In this document: piece by piece, positions 33,518-45,050 of the stretch
Position numbering within the stretch: position 1 is the first letter of the stretch
Layout of the letters: each line of letters starts with the position of its first letter
NCBI GenBank assembly: GCA_047967505.1
Contig: CM106539.1
DNA length: 64,000 bases
DNA from: Dipteris shenzhenensis
Taxonomy: Eukaryota; Polypodiophyta; Polypodiopsida; Gleicheniales
Reading direction: 5' to 3' (one strand)
Program-made: the position numbers and the translations under genes
Notes under the pieces: model-generated
What the model saw: only the letters and a program-made list of their open reading frames with translations
Told to the model about the DNA's origin: nothing
Database searches by the model: none

Positions 33518-33829
33518 CTATTGTGCATTTATGTCACTGACTTGTTAGCTAGAGATGTGGTTGGTACACCGCCCACGAATAATAGCTGGATGACAGCTAT
33601 CCTTATCTACACTAGTTCGTGGCTCAGTTAGTATGCCACCTTAGTTAGTTGAGTTTGGTTTGAGACCCACATATAGGGTTCTTCTATTTCTTTGTACTAG
33701 AGTTCTTTTGGCTTTCACAACTAAGAAGAGGAAAACTGTTTTCAGCCTCCACCTTTGTGTGTATTCCCCCATTGTGATTGTGAGAAAGCCTCAAGTGAGA
33801 CTCCTTCCCTCTCTCCCACTATCTTCACA
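33478..33829 (+). repeat. 3' LTR
   Basis: 352 bases, the same termini as the 5' LTR, seven transition differences. The pol stop codon lies within it. Confidence 0.95.
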
Positions 33830-33834
33830 AAGAG
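33830..33834. repeat. Target-site duplication AAGAG, right copy
   Basis: Matches 28,254-28,258. Confidence 0.9.
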
Positions 33835-34238
33835 GAGGAAGAGAAATACCAAAAAGAAAAAGGTGAGTCTTCTTTCTTTCACAAAATCTCGTTTTGTGTC
33901 TTTAATCCTTGAAAATCAAGCATGAAAACTAGCACATAGCCTTAGCAATACAAGGAGAAACATGCTTCAACATTCACAAAACAAAATCTCACAAAAAACA
34001 AACCTACATTGCTTAAAGAGACTCACCTTCTTGAAAAACTTCTTTTCACACAAGCAAAGAGGGAGAAGGGTGGAGGGAGCACAAGTGTTAGGAGAGGGGT
34101 TGAGTAGTGGTGAGGAGTGAAGAATAGAGAGGAGGAAAGCGAGGTCGTTGAATATAAGGTGGGAGGAGAGATTTTTGCTTTTCCCACAATAGAGATGCTA
34201 AAGAAAGCGTCACGCAGGGTTTTGGGTTTAAGTCCCGA
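33835..34238. other. No recognisable gene between copia and CACTA elements
   Basis: Purine-rich sequence with two donor-like GTGAGTCT motifs, one per strand (about 33,871 plus; about 34,030 minus). A minus-strand 5' exon ending at the second is possible but unsupported by coding sequence. Confidence 0.4.
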
Positions 34239-34345
34239 GCGTCACTATATAGCGACGTTGGTTAGTCGCTATATAACAACACTTATATCCAAAAAGCGTC
34301 GCTATATAGTGACGGAACATGGCAAAGCATCGCTATATAGCGACG
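34239..34345. repeat. Subterminal palindromes GCGTCGCTATATAGCGACG
   Basis: Three full copies and one half-copy, each a near-perfect dyad around CTATATAG. Repeats of the AGCGACG type are common near CACTA ends, where they bind the element's own proteins. Confidence 0.8.
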
Positions 34346-34453
34346 GTTTAGGGCACTTATTGTTAGAAGAGAGAAAAGAAGCTCATGGGTGGCTATTTTT
34401 TGGATCTTAATTGATTTCCTTGCAGGTCATGTTGTGATTTTGGAAGTGTGCAG

Positions 34454-35955
34454 ATGGAAGGGACGAGTGGAAGCTCGTCAGATGATGCGCCAATGCCCGG
34501 GAGTACAGAGTGGCTTACGGAGAGGTTGTATTGTCATTGCACTCATTGCAAGCGAGAAGTACGACATCAATGTTGTATTATCATGCGCCACTTATGGATG
34601 TATGGGGAGGAGCCCAAACCAGTACCCACCGTTGGTGTTGCACATGGTGATGGATTATCTGTAAGTCAATGCTATTTGAGTTCGTGTTTAATATTGGATA
34701 CCATTATGACACGAAACCTTGAGACAAGATCTTATATTTACACGGAATCTTGAAATAGGATGAGGAGGGTGACAAGGGTGCGCATATACCTTCACACTTT
34801 GTGCAAGATTATAGTCTCCCGGATGATGATGAGGGTATAGTGGACATGATGGATTCTATTTTTAGGGGCACTACATCACATGTACACGTGCTGTCAAAGT
34901 CTGAGATCAAAATGCCAGAGTTGCAATCAACACAGTTGTACGAGGGTGCTAGGATGTCTAAACTATGGGCTTGACTCTAAATCTTGAATCTGCAAGCAAA
35001 GTATGGGTGGTCGGATACAAGTGTCTCGGCCTTAATGAGGTAAGCTCCTACATTAATTTGACTCATTATTTGGATATTGTTTGTTTTGAGAATCATCATG
35101 TATGTTTGAGAATCATCATTATTCGAAGCCTTTGTATCCCCACTTTTTCTCTTTTCACTTTCTCTCTTTTTCTCTTTTATCTCCTCTCTTTTTCTCTCTT
35201 ATCTCCTATCTTTTCTCCTTCTTCTCCTCTCTTTTCCCCTCTCTTTCCTCCTCTCTTTTCTCCTCTCTTTCCTCCCACATGAAGCTTCAATAACCTACTA
35301 TTGAGCAAAAAGATACAAACTTTTGTCACTCTAATTCAAACAATGCATGAGTCTGTAAATGTTTGCTCAATGTCAGGTTGTAAGATTCTAAGCTTGCTCA
35401 ATATCTTACAGGGATTCTAAGCTGTAGGATTAGTGTACCGAATCATCATTATTGGAAGCCTATGTATGTTTGAATTGTGATAGGTTGCTCCAGAAGATGT
35501 TGCTTGCACCAAATACCATGCCCGCATCAAGAGATGAAGCGAAGAAGATGCTAACAACGGTGGGTATGGATTATGATACCATCCATGCTTGCCGTAATGA
35601 CTGTATTCTCTTTCATCATGAGCATGGAGATTTGGCTAGTTGTCCGAAGTGTGGGGAACAATGATATAGAGATGACTTGCAATGTGAGCAGATACTGCTA
35701 AAGGTCTTGAGACACTTTCCCATCATTGCAAGAATACAGCACATGTTCCGATGCAAATCCATAGCGGAGTTGATGACATGGCATGCATCTCATCGTTCCA
35801 CTGATGACACATTGAGGATTCTCGCAGATTGTGCAGCTTAGAAGCACATTGACAATCAGTGGCTGGACTTTGCGAGGGAGCCACACAACTTACATCTTGG
35901 GCTCGCCATGGACGGCATGAATCCTTTCGGGTTACACTTGATAGCAAAAACTTAG
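34454..35955 (+). pseudogene. CACTA transposase (TNP2-like), 5' part
   Basis: Exon 1 from ATG 34,454 reads MEGTSGSSSDDAPMPGSTEW, then a Cys-rich HCTHCKREVRHQC...HLWMYGEEP domain as in TNP2 N-termini, and ends at a donor HGDGLS/GTAAGT. An exon at about 34,759-34,975 begins DEEGDKGAHIPSHF. A third segment (about 35,455-35,955) has LLAPNTMPASRDEAKKM, GMDYDTIHACRNDCILFHHE, CPKCGEQ, KVLRHFPIIARIQHMFRCK and HNLHLGLAMDGMNPFG, the TNP2 catalytic N-part. TGA at 35,662 (Arg expected) and TAG near 35,838 (Trp expected) interrupt it, and it is truncated after NPFG. Confidence 0.82.
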
Positions 35956-36084
35956 GAGAGAAATAGGGAGTGAGAGGAAAAAATAGGGAGAGGAAAAGTT
36001 AGGGAAAATTAAAGTGAGAGAGAGAGAGAGGAGTGATTTGTGAGAGGAGAGAAAAGGGAAATTAGAAAATACTAGGGGAAAAAT

Positions 36085-36122
<38 letters not shown>

Positions 36123-36398
36123 TATTAGGGAGAGGAGAAAATAAGGAAAATTAGGGAAAACTAGAAGAATTTGGCGAAATTAGGGACATTTAGGAAAATT
36201 TGGAGAAAAAAATGAGAAATTAGAAATTAGAGAAAATAGGGAAAATTAAGGAGGGAGAATTAGGAAAAAATGGGGGTTTAAAGTAAAGAGAGGGACTACT
36301 AGAGAGGTCACTGACAAAATCAATAAAAAAGCAATGGGGTTTTCAGAGTTTTAAAGGTAAAAAAATTTAAATGCATGAAGACAAAATGGTGAAAGGAT

Positions 36399-36440
<42 letters not shown>
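35956..36440. repeat. GA-rich low-complexity DNA and a (GT)n microsatellite
   Basis: Many GAGAGA and GGGAAAATTAG units run to about 36,290; (GT)n lies at about 36,403-36,440. Confidence 0.85.
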
Positions 36441-36443
<3 letters not shown>

Positions 36444-38750
36444 TTTAAAAAATAAAACCTTTTAAAGACACGACACACGATGCTCAAATAAGGGTGGATA
36501 ATAGATTTCTCATCTAATGGGTATACATAATATATGTATCCAAAAAGTGTTGAATACGTCAGGTAGTCTAGGCTCCAAGCTTTGGGTCCACTCACCAAAA
36601 AGAACCGGATGTTATGACTTCCCTAATTTTCCTTGCATTTTGCTTTTTGATACAAAAATGGTCTAGTTCTATTATCTTGTCCACTTGTTTCTCTTTCCCT
36701 CCGTGCATCCTCCAATATTTTAGAAATAAGGGCTATTTTGGCAGGGTCTTTATTTGCAAACATCTTGGCAATCTTATGGAATTTGTTTGAGTTTGTCCCT
36801 CGAATTTCCTGAGTCCATCTTGGTATGTATACAGAAGTGTTGAGTCCATCAGGTAGTCTAGGCTCCAAGATCAGGGTCCACTTGCATATGCCACCATCCA
36901 AGAAAAACTAGGTGTTAGAACATCATAGTTTTAAATGGGTAGACAGGTAATGCCTGTATTCCCTGGCATGTTATTGCTGTACCAAGGAACAAAGACAATC
37001 CTCTAGATTCACAAATATTGATGTACAAAAAATCCATCATTATTCTGCCACCAAAGTGTGTTAGCCGATAAGGGAACCAGTATTACCAATTTAAAGGGAA
37101 GCAGGGGATGGTCCACCTCAATATTGAAAAAAGACAAGGGGGGTAGTCCACCCCTTTTGGAAAAAGACTCTTAATTTTATTATATGATGATAATGAAGGG
37201 GGGTAACCCCCACCCAAGAAAGGCAACTAAAGGTCATGAAAATTTGAAAAAACAGATGGTTGAACCAATAACTTGCACAATAAAAAAGAAATCATAAGGG
37301 AACAAGCAAAGCATTTAAGCCATGACATGATTAGTTTAGATAAGACAATTTAATCCACTCAATAATCAAAACTTGGTAGTAAGTTCCAACCTAGGAGGAC
37401 CCTACAAGACTGCTTTATAAGTTGGGGAAAAGAAAATTTTGTAAAGTAACTAATAATCTAGAAGACATTAGGGTATTTTTAAAAGCTAAATTTTAATCAA
37501 AAAATTACTTATTAATTTGGAAAGAATAATTACTATTAGAAGGCATTTATTTTGGAATCAATAATCTGTAACTGCTAATAATAAATTGAGTGAGTGTAAC
37601 AAAGAAATCTTGTGTAAAGACCTTGAAAAAATGTAAACGTGAGCAATATATAATGGTCATTTAAAGAGAAATTAATTGAAAAAGTTTTATATAGGAAAGA
37701 GTTAAGGAAACAAAGCCATAAATATACCTAAGGGACAGCACAAGGGATAAGCAAAACATTAATATAAAAAATCCAATGACCTTCCAATAAATTATATAAG
37801 CCATATATAAGTATGTTTACATGAAGAATATACAACATATATAAGAACTACACACGTATGAAAACGCCTATGTGAAATCACATGCATACGTGACTAGATG
37901 AGAGAGGAGGTCATAAGAGCCATGGAACAATGGTTGGGGGGATTGTGTGTGTTAAAAGTATAAAGAGAGGACCTGTGAGCCCATAGTATGAGGTGGCATA
38001 GATGTGGCGAACTTGGGCATGACTTCCAGCACCAAGTTGCAGAGTACGCAGAGACGATTAGCTCTGTAGAGCTATGGACTCCGGACTGCCATCGTGAGCC
38101 CAGTAGAGATGATGGGCTTAAGTATTGTAACTAGATCGGGGCAGTCTGCAAAGCCAGTTAGTCAGCGGGCACACGGAGCGGGGCCAACGTAACGCATAGT
38201 CGTGAGCTCTGTAGAGATAGAGGTCGTGCAGAGCCATGAGGTAGTGCATGGCAGAGAAGGGGCCTAGGGAATCTATAGGCAAATTATAGAGGGTAGAGGC
38301 TATGTTTATTGTGCACGCTACAGGGAAATGCACTGTAGAACAAGTCCATAAGGTTGTGGAATGGTGCACGGGACACATTAGCCCACGGAGAGAGTGCGAG
38401 GGGGATTAAATAGGGGGAGATAGGAAGTTGTCGGGCAGCTGGCTTGGGGAGGGGGGCGGGGATGGGGATAAAGCCCAAGGAACATGATGAATCATGCAGG
38501 TGAGCACAAAGAACGAGGAATCATAGGTTTTTTTGAGGGGTGGGAGTATTTATAGCAAGGCTCTGTAGGTAGAGTACTTAGGATAGTTATAGTAGAGGGG
38601 TTTGAGATAAAAAATAGTCGGCGGGGGGGTTACATAGGGAGATGAATGTAGGTCAAAGCTTAGGTAGGCCTTTTGGATAAGTGTAGTTAGGGAAAAAAAG
38701 GAAAAACATGGAGGGGGAAATGGTTAATATATGGGAATAACTTTAGAAAA
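36441..38750. other. No recognisable gene; one unidentified short frame
   Basis: The phrase CAGGTAGTCTAGGCTCCAAG...GGGTCCACT occurs at about 36,560 and 36,849, so the region contains a diverged duplication. On the minus strand, 36,623-36,901 is open for 92 codons (MDGGICKWTLILEPRLPDGL..., a Lys/Arg-rich C-terminus) but matches nothing I know. 37,000-38,000 is AT-rich without signals. Confidence 0.4.
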
Positions 38751-38754
38751 AGTT

Positions 38755-38893
38755 TAGAAAAACAAGAGAGAGAGACAAAGAGAGAGAAGGAGAGAGAGCG
38801 AGCCATAGAGAGAGAGAGTGAGAGAGAGAGCTACAGAGAGAGAGACAAAGAGAGAGAAAGAGCAAGAGACAGAGAAAGAGAGAGAGACAGACA

Positions 38894-38927
<34 letters not shown>

Positions 38928-38980
38928 GTGTGTGTGTGTGTGTGTGTATGTGTGTGGGGGGGGGAGGGGGGGAAACTATA

Positions 38981-39027
<47 letters not shown>

Positions 39028-39087
39028 AGGAAGTGTGTGTGTATCTATAAAAGTAAAAATAAAAAATAAACAATAAGAAAGAATGGG

Positions 39088-39185
<98 letters not shown>

Positions 39186-39275
39186 GTGCATGCGTGTGTG
39201 CATGCATGCATGTGTGCATTTGTGTGTGTGGGGTGTGTGTGCGTGCATGCACGTGCATGCGTGTGCATGCGCGTA
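38755..39275. repeat. GA repeat, then long (CA/TG)n alternating purine-pyrimidine tract
   Basis: GA repeats (38,755-38,890) pass into (AC)n, (GT)n near 38,925-39,025, and then an almost uninterrupted (GT)n from about 39,090 to 39,180, followed by GTGTGCATGCATGCATGTGTG-type variants to 39,275. Open frames in six phases across it are artefacts. Confidence 0.95.
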
Positions 39276-39439
39276 CCCTTCGACTACAATACCATAGGTT
39301 CGAGACACACTCCTAGTGAGGGCAGTAGTCTTCCCCTCACATAGTAGTGGGTTGGACTACTGCCCAATAGTGCATACAATCAAGGAATGTATTTAAAATA
39401 TGGATCATGAAGATGCTTACCTATCCAACGATTAATGCT

Positions 39440-40650
39440 TGTTAAGTCGAGATTGCAGCCTGAGAATGACTAGTCCAAGAATCTTTTCACTAGCCTTCTT
39501 TTCTTTTTTCTATCAAAACCATTCAACCCAAAGGCTTCGATTAAACCTATTGAACTCTTCCTTTTCTAGATATAAAATGGGCATGATGTGGGAGAGTATT
39601 ACTTTCTGCCGGCCCAAATGTACTTACAGACCGAATAAAGTAGGAAGTTGTCTTCTCATATTTATTTGCCACTGCGATTCCCGTTGTCAATATGAGTGAT
39701 TGTTATTGTCATATTTTAGAAGTTTACCCTTATGCCAACCAAGTCCCCCTCAGATTCAAAGTCTTAATATCCATCGTGTCCTTAATCTCCAAGAACTAGA
39801 GGGGGAAAATCCAATATGGGTCTGAGCTCCCCTTATGCGAGGGTCAAACAAGGACAAAGATGAATCAACATTCATTAGAAGTATGTCATCTATGAATCTA
39901 AAGAGACTCTTAAAGCTGTGGAGTAAATCCTATTGGTACCATTTGCAAATTTGGAGCACTGCTTTAAACTCAAACCAAAACAAGTATAAATTGCACCAAA
40001 GAGGTGAGCATGAAAAACCCATTGGGATACCAGGCACATGCTGGGATATCTATGTTCTTATGTGGATTTTTATGTCCTCTAGGAGCCAATTATTCAAATC
40101 AATGCGTTTTTCCAACGTAAGGTGGACTCCATATCCATTAGGCTTATCACTCCAAGTGAATTTCCCCCTCTCCAATCGTATGCAAATATATTGCTAATCT
40201 TTTTTTTCGAATGCCCAGGTAATAACTTGTGTCATTACCTCCTTTAGGACCCACTCCCCATCCAATGGGATATTCTCATAGCATTTTCCAATGTCTGCTA
40301 TGAACACGAAATGGATTTTCTCAAGCAGGTTTAACTTCACATCATAAATAGAATTCACTATCCAAAAAGCATTAAGTGACACTCATGTGCTATTCCATAT
40401 CTCATTTTGGAGATATTGCAACTAATCCATACATCCTTGTAGGCAATCTCAAAAAACACACATGAGTGTGCATATGATTCTTTATGTCCTTATAAATGAC
40501 CATCAAATATGTTTGTAGTAAAAATTGTAAGTCAAAGTATTCAATCTCTGTAACCACTTGGTTGAGGATGTGAGGATAGGTTACCATATGGGATTCTTTA
40601 CTTGTCAATCTTTCTCTAGCCAAAGTATTTATGACTGGTGTTGGCAGCAA
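39440..40650 (-). pseudogene. Penelope-like reverse transcriptase, degenerate
   Basis: Read right to left: a fragment LPTRMYGLVAISPK, then HFVFIADIGKCYENIPLDGE (RT motif A of the D..xLYxNIP type), then IPMGFSCSPLWCNLYLFWFE (motif B, PMG...SP..N.Y...E), then FKSLFRFIDDILLMN (motif C with the IDD form), and a C-terminal VILSHIMPILYL. NIP, PMG, E and IDD together fit Penelope-like/telomerase-type RTs better than LINE, LTR or group II intron RTs. Several frameshifts and stops separate the blocks, and no GIY-YIG endonuclease is visible. The family call is moderately sure; the subfamily is not determinable. Confidence 0.58.
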
Positions 40651-40692
40651 TCCTTCTCTTGCAGCAGTTTCTCTTCTTCCTCCGTGCTCCCA

Positions 40693-40786
40693 CTCCTAGA
40701 TTGGCTGAACTCGATGGCCCAAACTAGGGGGATACATTCCTCCTAGATTGGCTGAACTCGATGGCCCAAACTAGGGGGATACATTC
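40693..40786. repeat. 47-bp perfect tandem duplication
   Basis: 40,693-40,739 is repeated exactly at 40,740-40,786 (begins CTCCTAGATTGGCTGAACTC). Confidence 0.95.
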
Positions 40787-41085
40787 TAGCTTGGAGTTTC
40801 CATCAAGCTAATCCTACTTAGGAAGAACTTTAGGAGCTCCCCCTAGCCGTTTCTCACTTTCAGGTAAAGTTTTGCCAGGTTGCTGCTCCAGGCTGATTTT
40901 TTCACAGACAAAGAATAAAGCATAACTTTTTGAGATTTGCTTGGATTACTTCAAAGTAAAAAGAAATTTTGTTCCTTATAGGCTAAGCTACATATTTTCC
41001 TTTTGGCTCAAAGTCAGATTCTATTTCGTTTGCGCGATATTAGCTTCGCAAATAGGGGGATCCTAGCAGTCTTTCATTTTTTCAA

Positions 41086-41838
41086 TGAATGATAAAAAAG
41101 CAGAAAAGCAACCTTCCTATGCTACAACAGTGCATCATCTTTGCCCAATACTAGGCATAATGAAGTCATCCTCCTTCTTCAACAGCAAGTTCTCCTTCTC
41201 AAGAAGGAGAATAGTGAGCTAAAAGACAGGTTCCAGAAGCTAAAAGAGAGAGTGAAGACTATTGAGCTCAAACTCAACAATCCTATCCCTAATGTAGTTT
41301 TAGATGAGGACCTAGTCTCTACTCAGATGGAAGAGTTGCACAAGAAGCTTACGGGAGAGATTCAAGAGAATTTCAAAGGAGAGATAAAGAGCTCTTTAGG
41401 TACACAAGTCCAGAAGGAAGCAAGCTGAAAGGCAACTCAACTCAAAAAAAATAAGGATTGGAGGACTACCAGACAACTGGAATGTATCAGAAGACCGTGG
41501 GAGTGAGACCTTTGAAAAACTCCGCAAATCTCTACCAGGAATTGACTGGGGAGATGTAGAATTTGACATTGGACATGAAAGAGCTCATGCAATTCTCACT
41601 TTTGGAACAAGAGAGGAAAGAATACAGATCCTTGGACAATCTGACAAGTTGAAAGGACTTCCAGTGTGCATTGCAGAGGAACTTACAAAAACTAACCTGA
41701 AGAGCAAAGGCTTAGAGCTTCCAAAGGTGAAGGCAACTAGAAAGGAAGGCAAATGGGTTGTCTACTGAGATGGCAAGGCATTGATCAAAGACTTCAAAGC
41801 AAAACCAATAGACCCTCAGTCTATAACTGATGTATGAT
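41086..41838 (+). pseudogene. Non-LTR-retrotransposon ORF1-like protein (coiled coil plus RRM-like)
   Basis: ATG 41,086 starts MNDKKAEKQPSYATTV; a frameshift near 41,140 leads to a heptad-rich coiled coil (LLLQQQVLLLKKENSELKDR; LKERVKTIELKLNN). A second frameshift near 41,425 leads to IRIGGLPDNWNVSEDRG, DVEFDIGHERAHAILTFGTR and PVCIAEELTKTNLKSKGLEL...KEGKWVVY. This order (coiled coil, RRM-like nucleic acid-binding domain, C-terminal domain) is that of L1-type ORF1 proteins, which coat the element's RNA. A TGA interrupts it near 41,767. No ORF2 follows. Alternative: another retroelement gag-like protein. Confidence 0.45.
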
Positions 41839-42559
41839 CTTCATTTGCTCTCCCTTTTTCTATTTTTTTTCCTCAGATGTACTGGTGGAACCAGTTGTAA
41901 TTGGAACTTTATGTGATTAACAATCTCTTGAGACACAATATAAAAAACTTCTTCTTTTTTTTCCCAAAAAAAGTATGCATGAGCTTCCTACATACAAAAT
42001 TAATCTCTGGACGTGATAAGTAAGAAGGATGTGAGGCATTCAATTTCCTCAATTACTTCCCATTGTTCCATGCAAGATCTTAAAAAAATGATCCTTTTTG
42101 TTGCAATGTCATGTAATCTCTCCCTGTAGAAACCAATAAAATGTGGCTCCAAATCTAAGAAAGGAAACCCGTGGTTATCTCTTTTTTAGAAAGCTCATGC
42201 TTCAACCAATGAATGCAAGGTCCCTCAACACTATAAGATCCCTTCACAATATGTCCTAATCCTTTCTACATTTCCATTCTTAAAGTTTTCACCTTTACAA
42301 TTATCCAATCCAAGAGATCTCTCCATAGAGTGGAATACCCGATAATAGTGTCGCGATGGGCATCTTGATCTTAGTGGACAAGAATGTAGCTCTGGCTACA
42401 TCTCAGGGTTGTGTGGTTGGTTCACCACCAACCAACTATGTCTCATCAAACTCATAAAAGGACATATTGTCATCTTCTCTTGCTTGATGCCATGCAGGGT
42501 CATCCTCAAACATCTTATGCCTTAGGAGTGAACGTCCTATCGAACATCTTATGCCTTAG
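41839..42559. other. No recognisable gene
   Basis: AT-rich sequence with A- and T-tracts just after the ORF1-like frame. CGAACATCTTATGCCTTAGG is near-duplicated at about 42,505 and 42,540. Confidence 0.4.
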
Positions 42560-44271
42560 GAGTGAACGTCCTATCAATGAACTTTGTGATTTTTCCTCGT
42601 CTACTCTTTCGAGAATGGGAGAGGCGTTTGGGGCTGCATTGAAGTTTTGGTAGTTAGGATGTTTAATTTTTGGCCCCTTGCTAGCCTTGAGCAATTGCTC
42701 AAACTTTTCCTAGTTGGACAAATATGGCAATGTAGGCAAGGTAAAAGGTGGCCTTTGTTGGTACATTGGTTGGGGAATGACCTTGGGATAATGACACTTG
42801 GATGTATCATGGTTCCCCCATCATGCACAGTAGAGTGCGAGCCTTGCATCCCTTAACCCAATAAGGAAGCGTGGCAATAGTTGCTCATCACTTATCTTCT
42901 CGTGAGGCTCACAACGAGAATTCAAGTGTATAATTCTTGCAATGTATTCACGTAATGTATCGAGTTTTTTTGCTTAACCTTGTACAACTGGTTAATAGGG
43001 CTCCATCTGGGACTACTGGGGGGAAAGACCACTATGTATGCTTTCCTGAGTGTCTCCCATTTGATTTTCTCTTTTGTACCTAGAGCCCTATACCATTGGC
43101 CTGCCTTACCATCTAGGCTTAGCCCAAAGGATTGTCTAAATCCCTAATATCACCAAATGTCTTGCAGAGCTATTCCCCTAAGAATGAACTTGGAGATCAT
43201 GACAGTTTTACGTCTAGAAATATTTTGGTCTCTACTCATCAATGTTGGAGACATGGCCCCCATCCTAGTGCTTGCAAATGGTACCACTTCCTGGAGTGGC
43301 ATGTTCACCCCAGGACTAAGCCTATAAGGGGTGGTTGTTGGGTCCTAGGGCACCAACTCCCTTTAGTAAGAAAACCTATCAAAATCTTGAGTATGAGATG
43401 AATTTAATAATATTCCATGAGTAGAAATTATTCAAATTAACATGGTTGTGTTCTACACTAAAAGAGTTTCAAATATGTCTTTAACCCTTGAAATTTGGGT
43501 AACAAATGAAAAGGTTACATTAATTTGAAAGGAGATGGGTTTTCATATTTTAGTGTATTTTTTGTTTTACCCCCCCTCATCCAAAAGACCCCCCCCTTGG
43601 GCCTCACATATTATGAAAAATATGTACACATCTAAAAATCTTGCATATCTTTCTAGGTATATACCTTATATTTTATGGGAGGGGGGACATGAAATTTTCA
43701 TATTTTTCCCTTGCATATTTGAATGTTTTTAAGGAAATCCATGCATATTATATATTGATCTTGTCACCCCATACCCTGGATTTTGGACGAGGGTAGTAAC
43801 ATAAAACATATTGAGTTGGGGCCCCAGGTGTTGGGTATGGCCAAGTAGGAAACTAAGGGACTTCAGGGGTTGTGGACCTTTTGGACCACTCCTTTGTCCA
43901 CTTTGTTCTGGTATTTGAAACTCTTGGGGGAGCCTCGGGACAAATACACCCATATATGACTAGCTTTCATTAAAGAATCAATGTGGTGGTCATTGATTGC
44001 CAATAGATACAATAGGACTTGGATCCCTAATTGCTTCGAGCAGTGATGGTTGGGCTGACACATGAGGTTCCACTGGGACCTCATTCTCCCTAGCAAATGG
44101 GTTTAGCATGTTTATTGGTTCTATTAGTCCAAGTCTACCCATAAAATTGGCTAAGGTTTCCTTTAATCTAGCTATTGTAGATGGGGTAGGAGACTGGGAA
44201 TCATTAAGGCTAGTGCTTGGAGCCATTGAGGCTCTAACATTGGTTGGTTCTCCCATGTCTCCGCTGTCCAA
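42560..44271 (-). pseudogene. Ty3/gypsy-type gag remnant
   Basis: On the minus strand, the retrotransposon gag signature SLDGKAGQWYRALGTKEKIK, then WETLRKAYIVVFPPSS and INQLYKVKQKNSIHYVNTLQ, is readable from about 43,145 to 42,940. A Ser/Pro-rich leader from 44,271 (DSGDMGEPTNVRASMAPSTS...) probably represents the N-terminus. Stops and frameshifts occur throughout, and no pol is attached. Gag of this type forms the particle of Ty3/gypsy elements. Confidence 0.55.
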
Positions 44272-44644
44272 GCTTATAGACTCTTATGAGCTAGACAAGC
44301 CACCCTCTGGTGGCTCACGTAAGGCATAAAAACCAACTTTCAAGCTTGCTGACCCTAAGGATGTAGAGCTGGGTGGGTAGGTCGACAAGAGGGTATTTAA
44401 GGAACTATCCTAAGGCTCAAGGTTAGCTCCTAGGACTCTTCCTGATCTCAAGTGCATCTGTTGATCAGCACAGTTGAGGCCCCAATTCGAAGTTGATTTC
44501 GCTTCAATGCGGGGTCAAGGGCCTTTACTTCAATACAATCTGCATGAAAATTTCATCATTTTTATCTAAATCTGCAGCTGGCCAATTATCAATGTTTGTT
44601 CGTTGTGTTTAAGCTAATGCAATGGGATAGATATAGCAGTGACG

Positions 44645-45050
44645 TGGATAACACAGCAATTGCTTAATGCGGTGACCACTTAATACAACCACTTGCTAAT
44701 GCAGTGACTTACTAAAGCGGCAACTTGTTAACGCTCTGACTTACTAACGAAGTGACTTCTTAACGCAATGACTACTTAATGCATCGACTTGCTAACACAG
44801 CGACGACTTGCTAACATAGTGACTTCTTAACACTGTGACTACTTAATGCAACGGCTTGCTAACGTGGTGACTTGCTAACACATCGCCTACTTAACGTGTC
44901 GACTTCTTAATGCGGCGACTTGCTAACATAGTGTCTTCTTAACACAACAATTGTTAATGTCACAACTTGATAACACAACGACTTGCTTAGGCAACGACTT
45001 CTTAATGCAACAATTGCTTAACATGGCAACTTCAGGACTCACTGCATTAA
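44645..45050. repeat. 16-bp minisatellite, consensus GACTTGCTAACGCAGT
   Basis: About twenty-two degenerate units in register (variants GACTTCTTAACGCAAT, GACTACTTAATGCATC, GGCTTGCTAACGTGGT). Most changes between units are transitions. A few units are 15 or 19 bases. Confidence 0.9.

Larger units (their letters stand above)
28259..33829 (+). mobile_element. Nearly complete Ty1/copia retrotransposon
   Basis: It has 352-bp LTRs of equal length, a primer-binding site, gag, pol in copia order (protease, integrase, RT, RNase H), a polypurine tract and a 5-bp duplication AAGAG. The insertion is in a purine-rich stretch. The LTRs differ at seven positions by my count, all transitions (about 2%), so the insertion is fairly young. 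Two TAG, one TAA and two single-base deletions disable the polyprotein. Confidence 0.96.
34239..35955 (+). mobile_element. Truncated CACTA (En/Spm-type) DNA transposon
   Basis: Palindromic subterminal-type repeats of GCGTCGCTATATAGCGACG (34,239, half-copy 34,264, 34,296, 34,327) are followed by a TNP2-type transposase gene in the same direction. The 3' half of the transposase and the far terminus are missing. The CACTA terminus may be the CACTATATAG at 34,243, but I cannot confirm it. Confidence 0.7.

Noticed and set aside
38743-39344. Several open frames of alternating His-Thr or Cys-Val
   Set aside because: Direct translation of (CA/TG)n in every phase.
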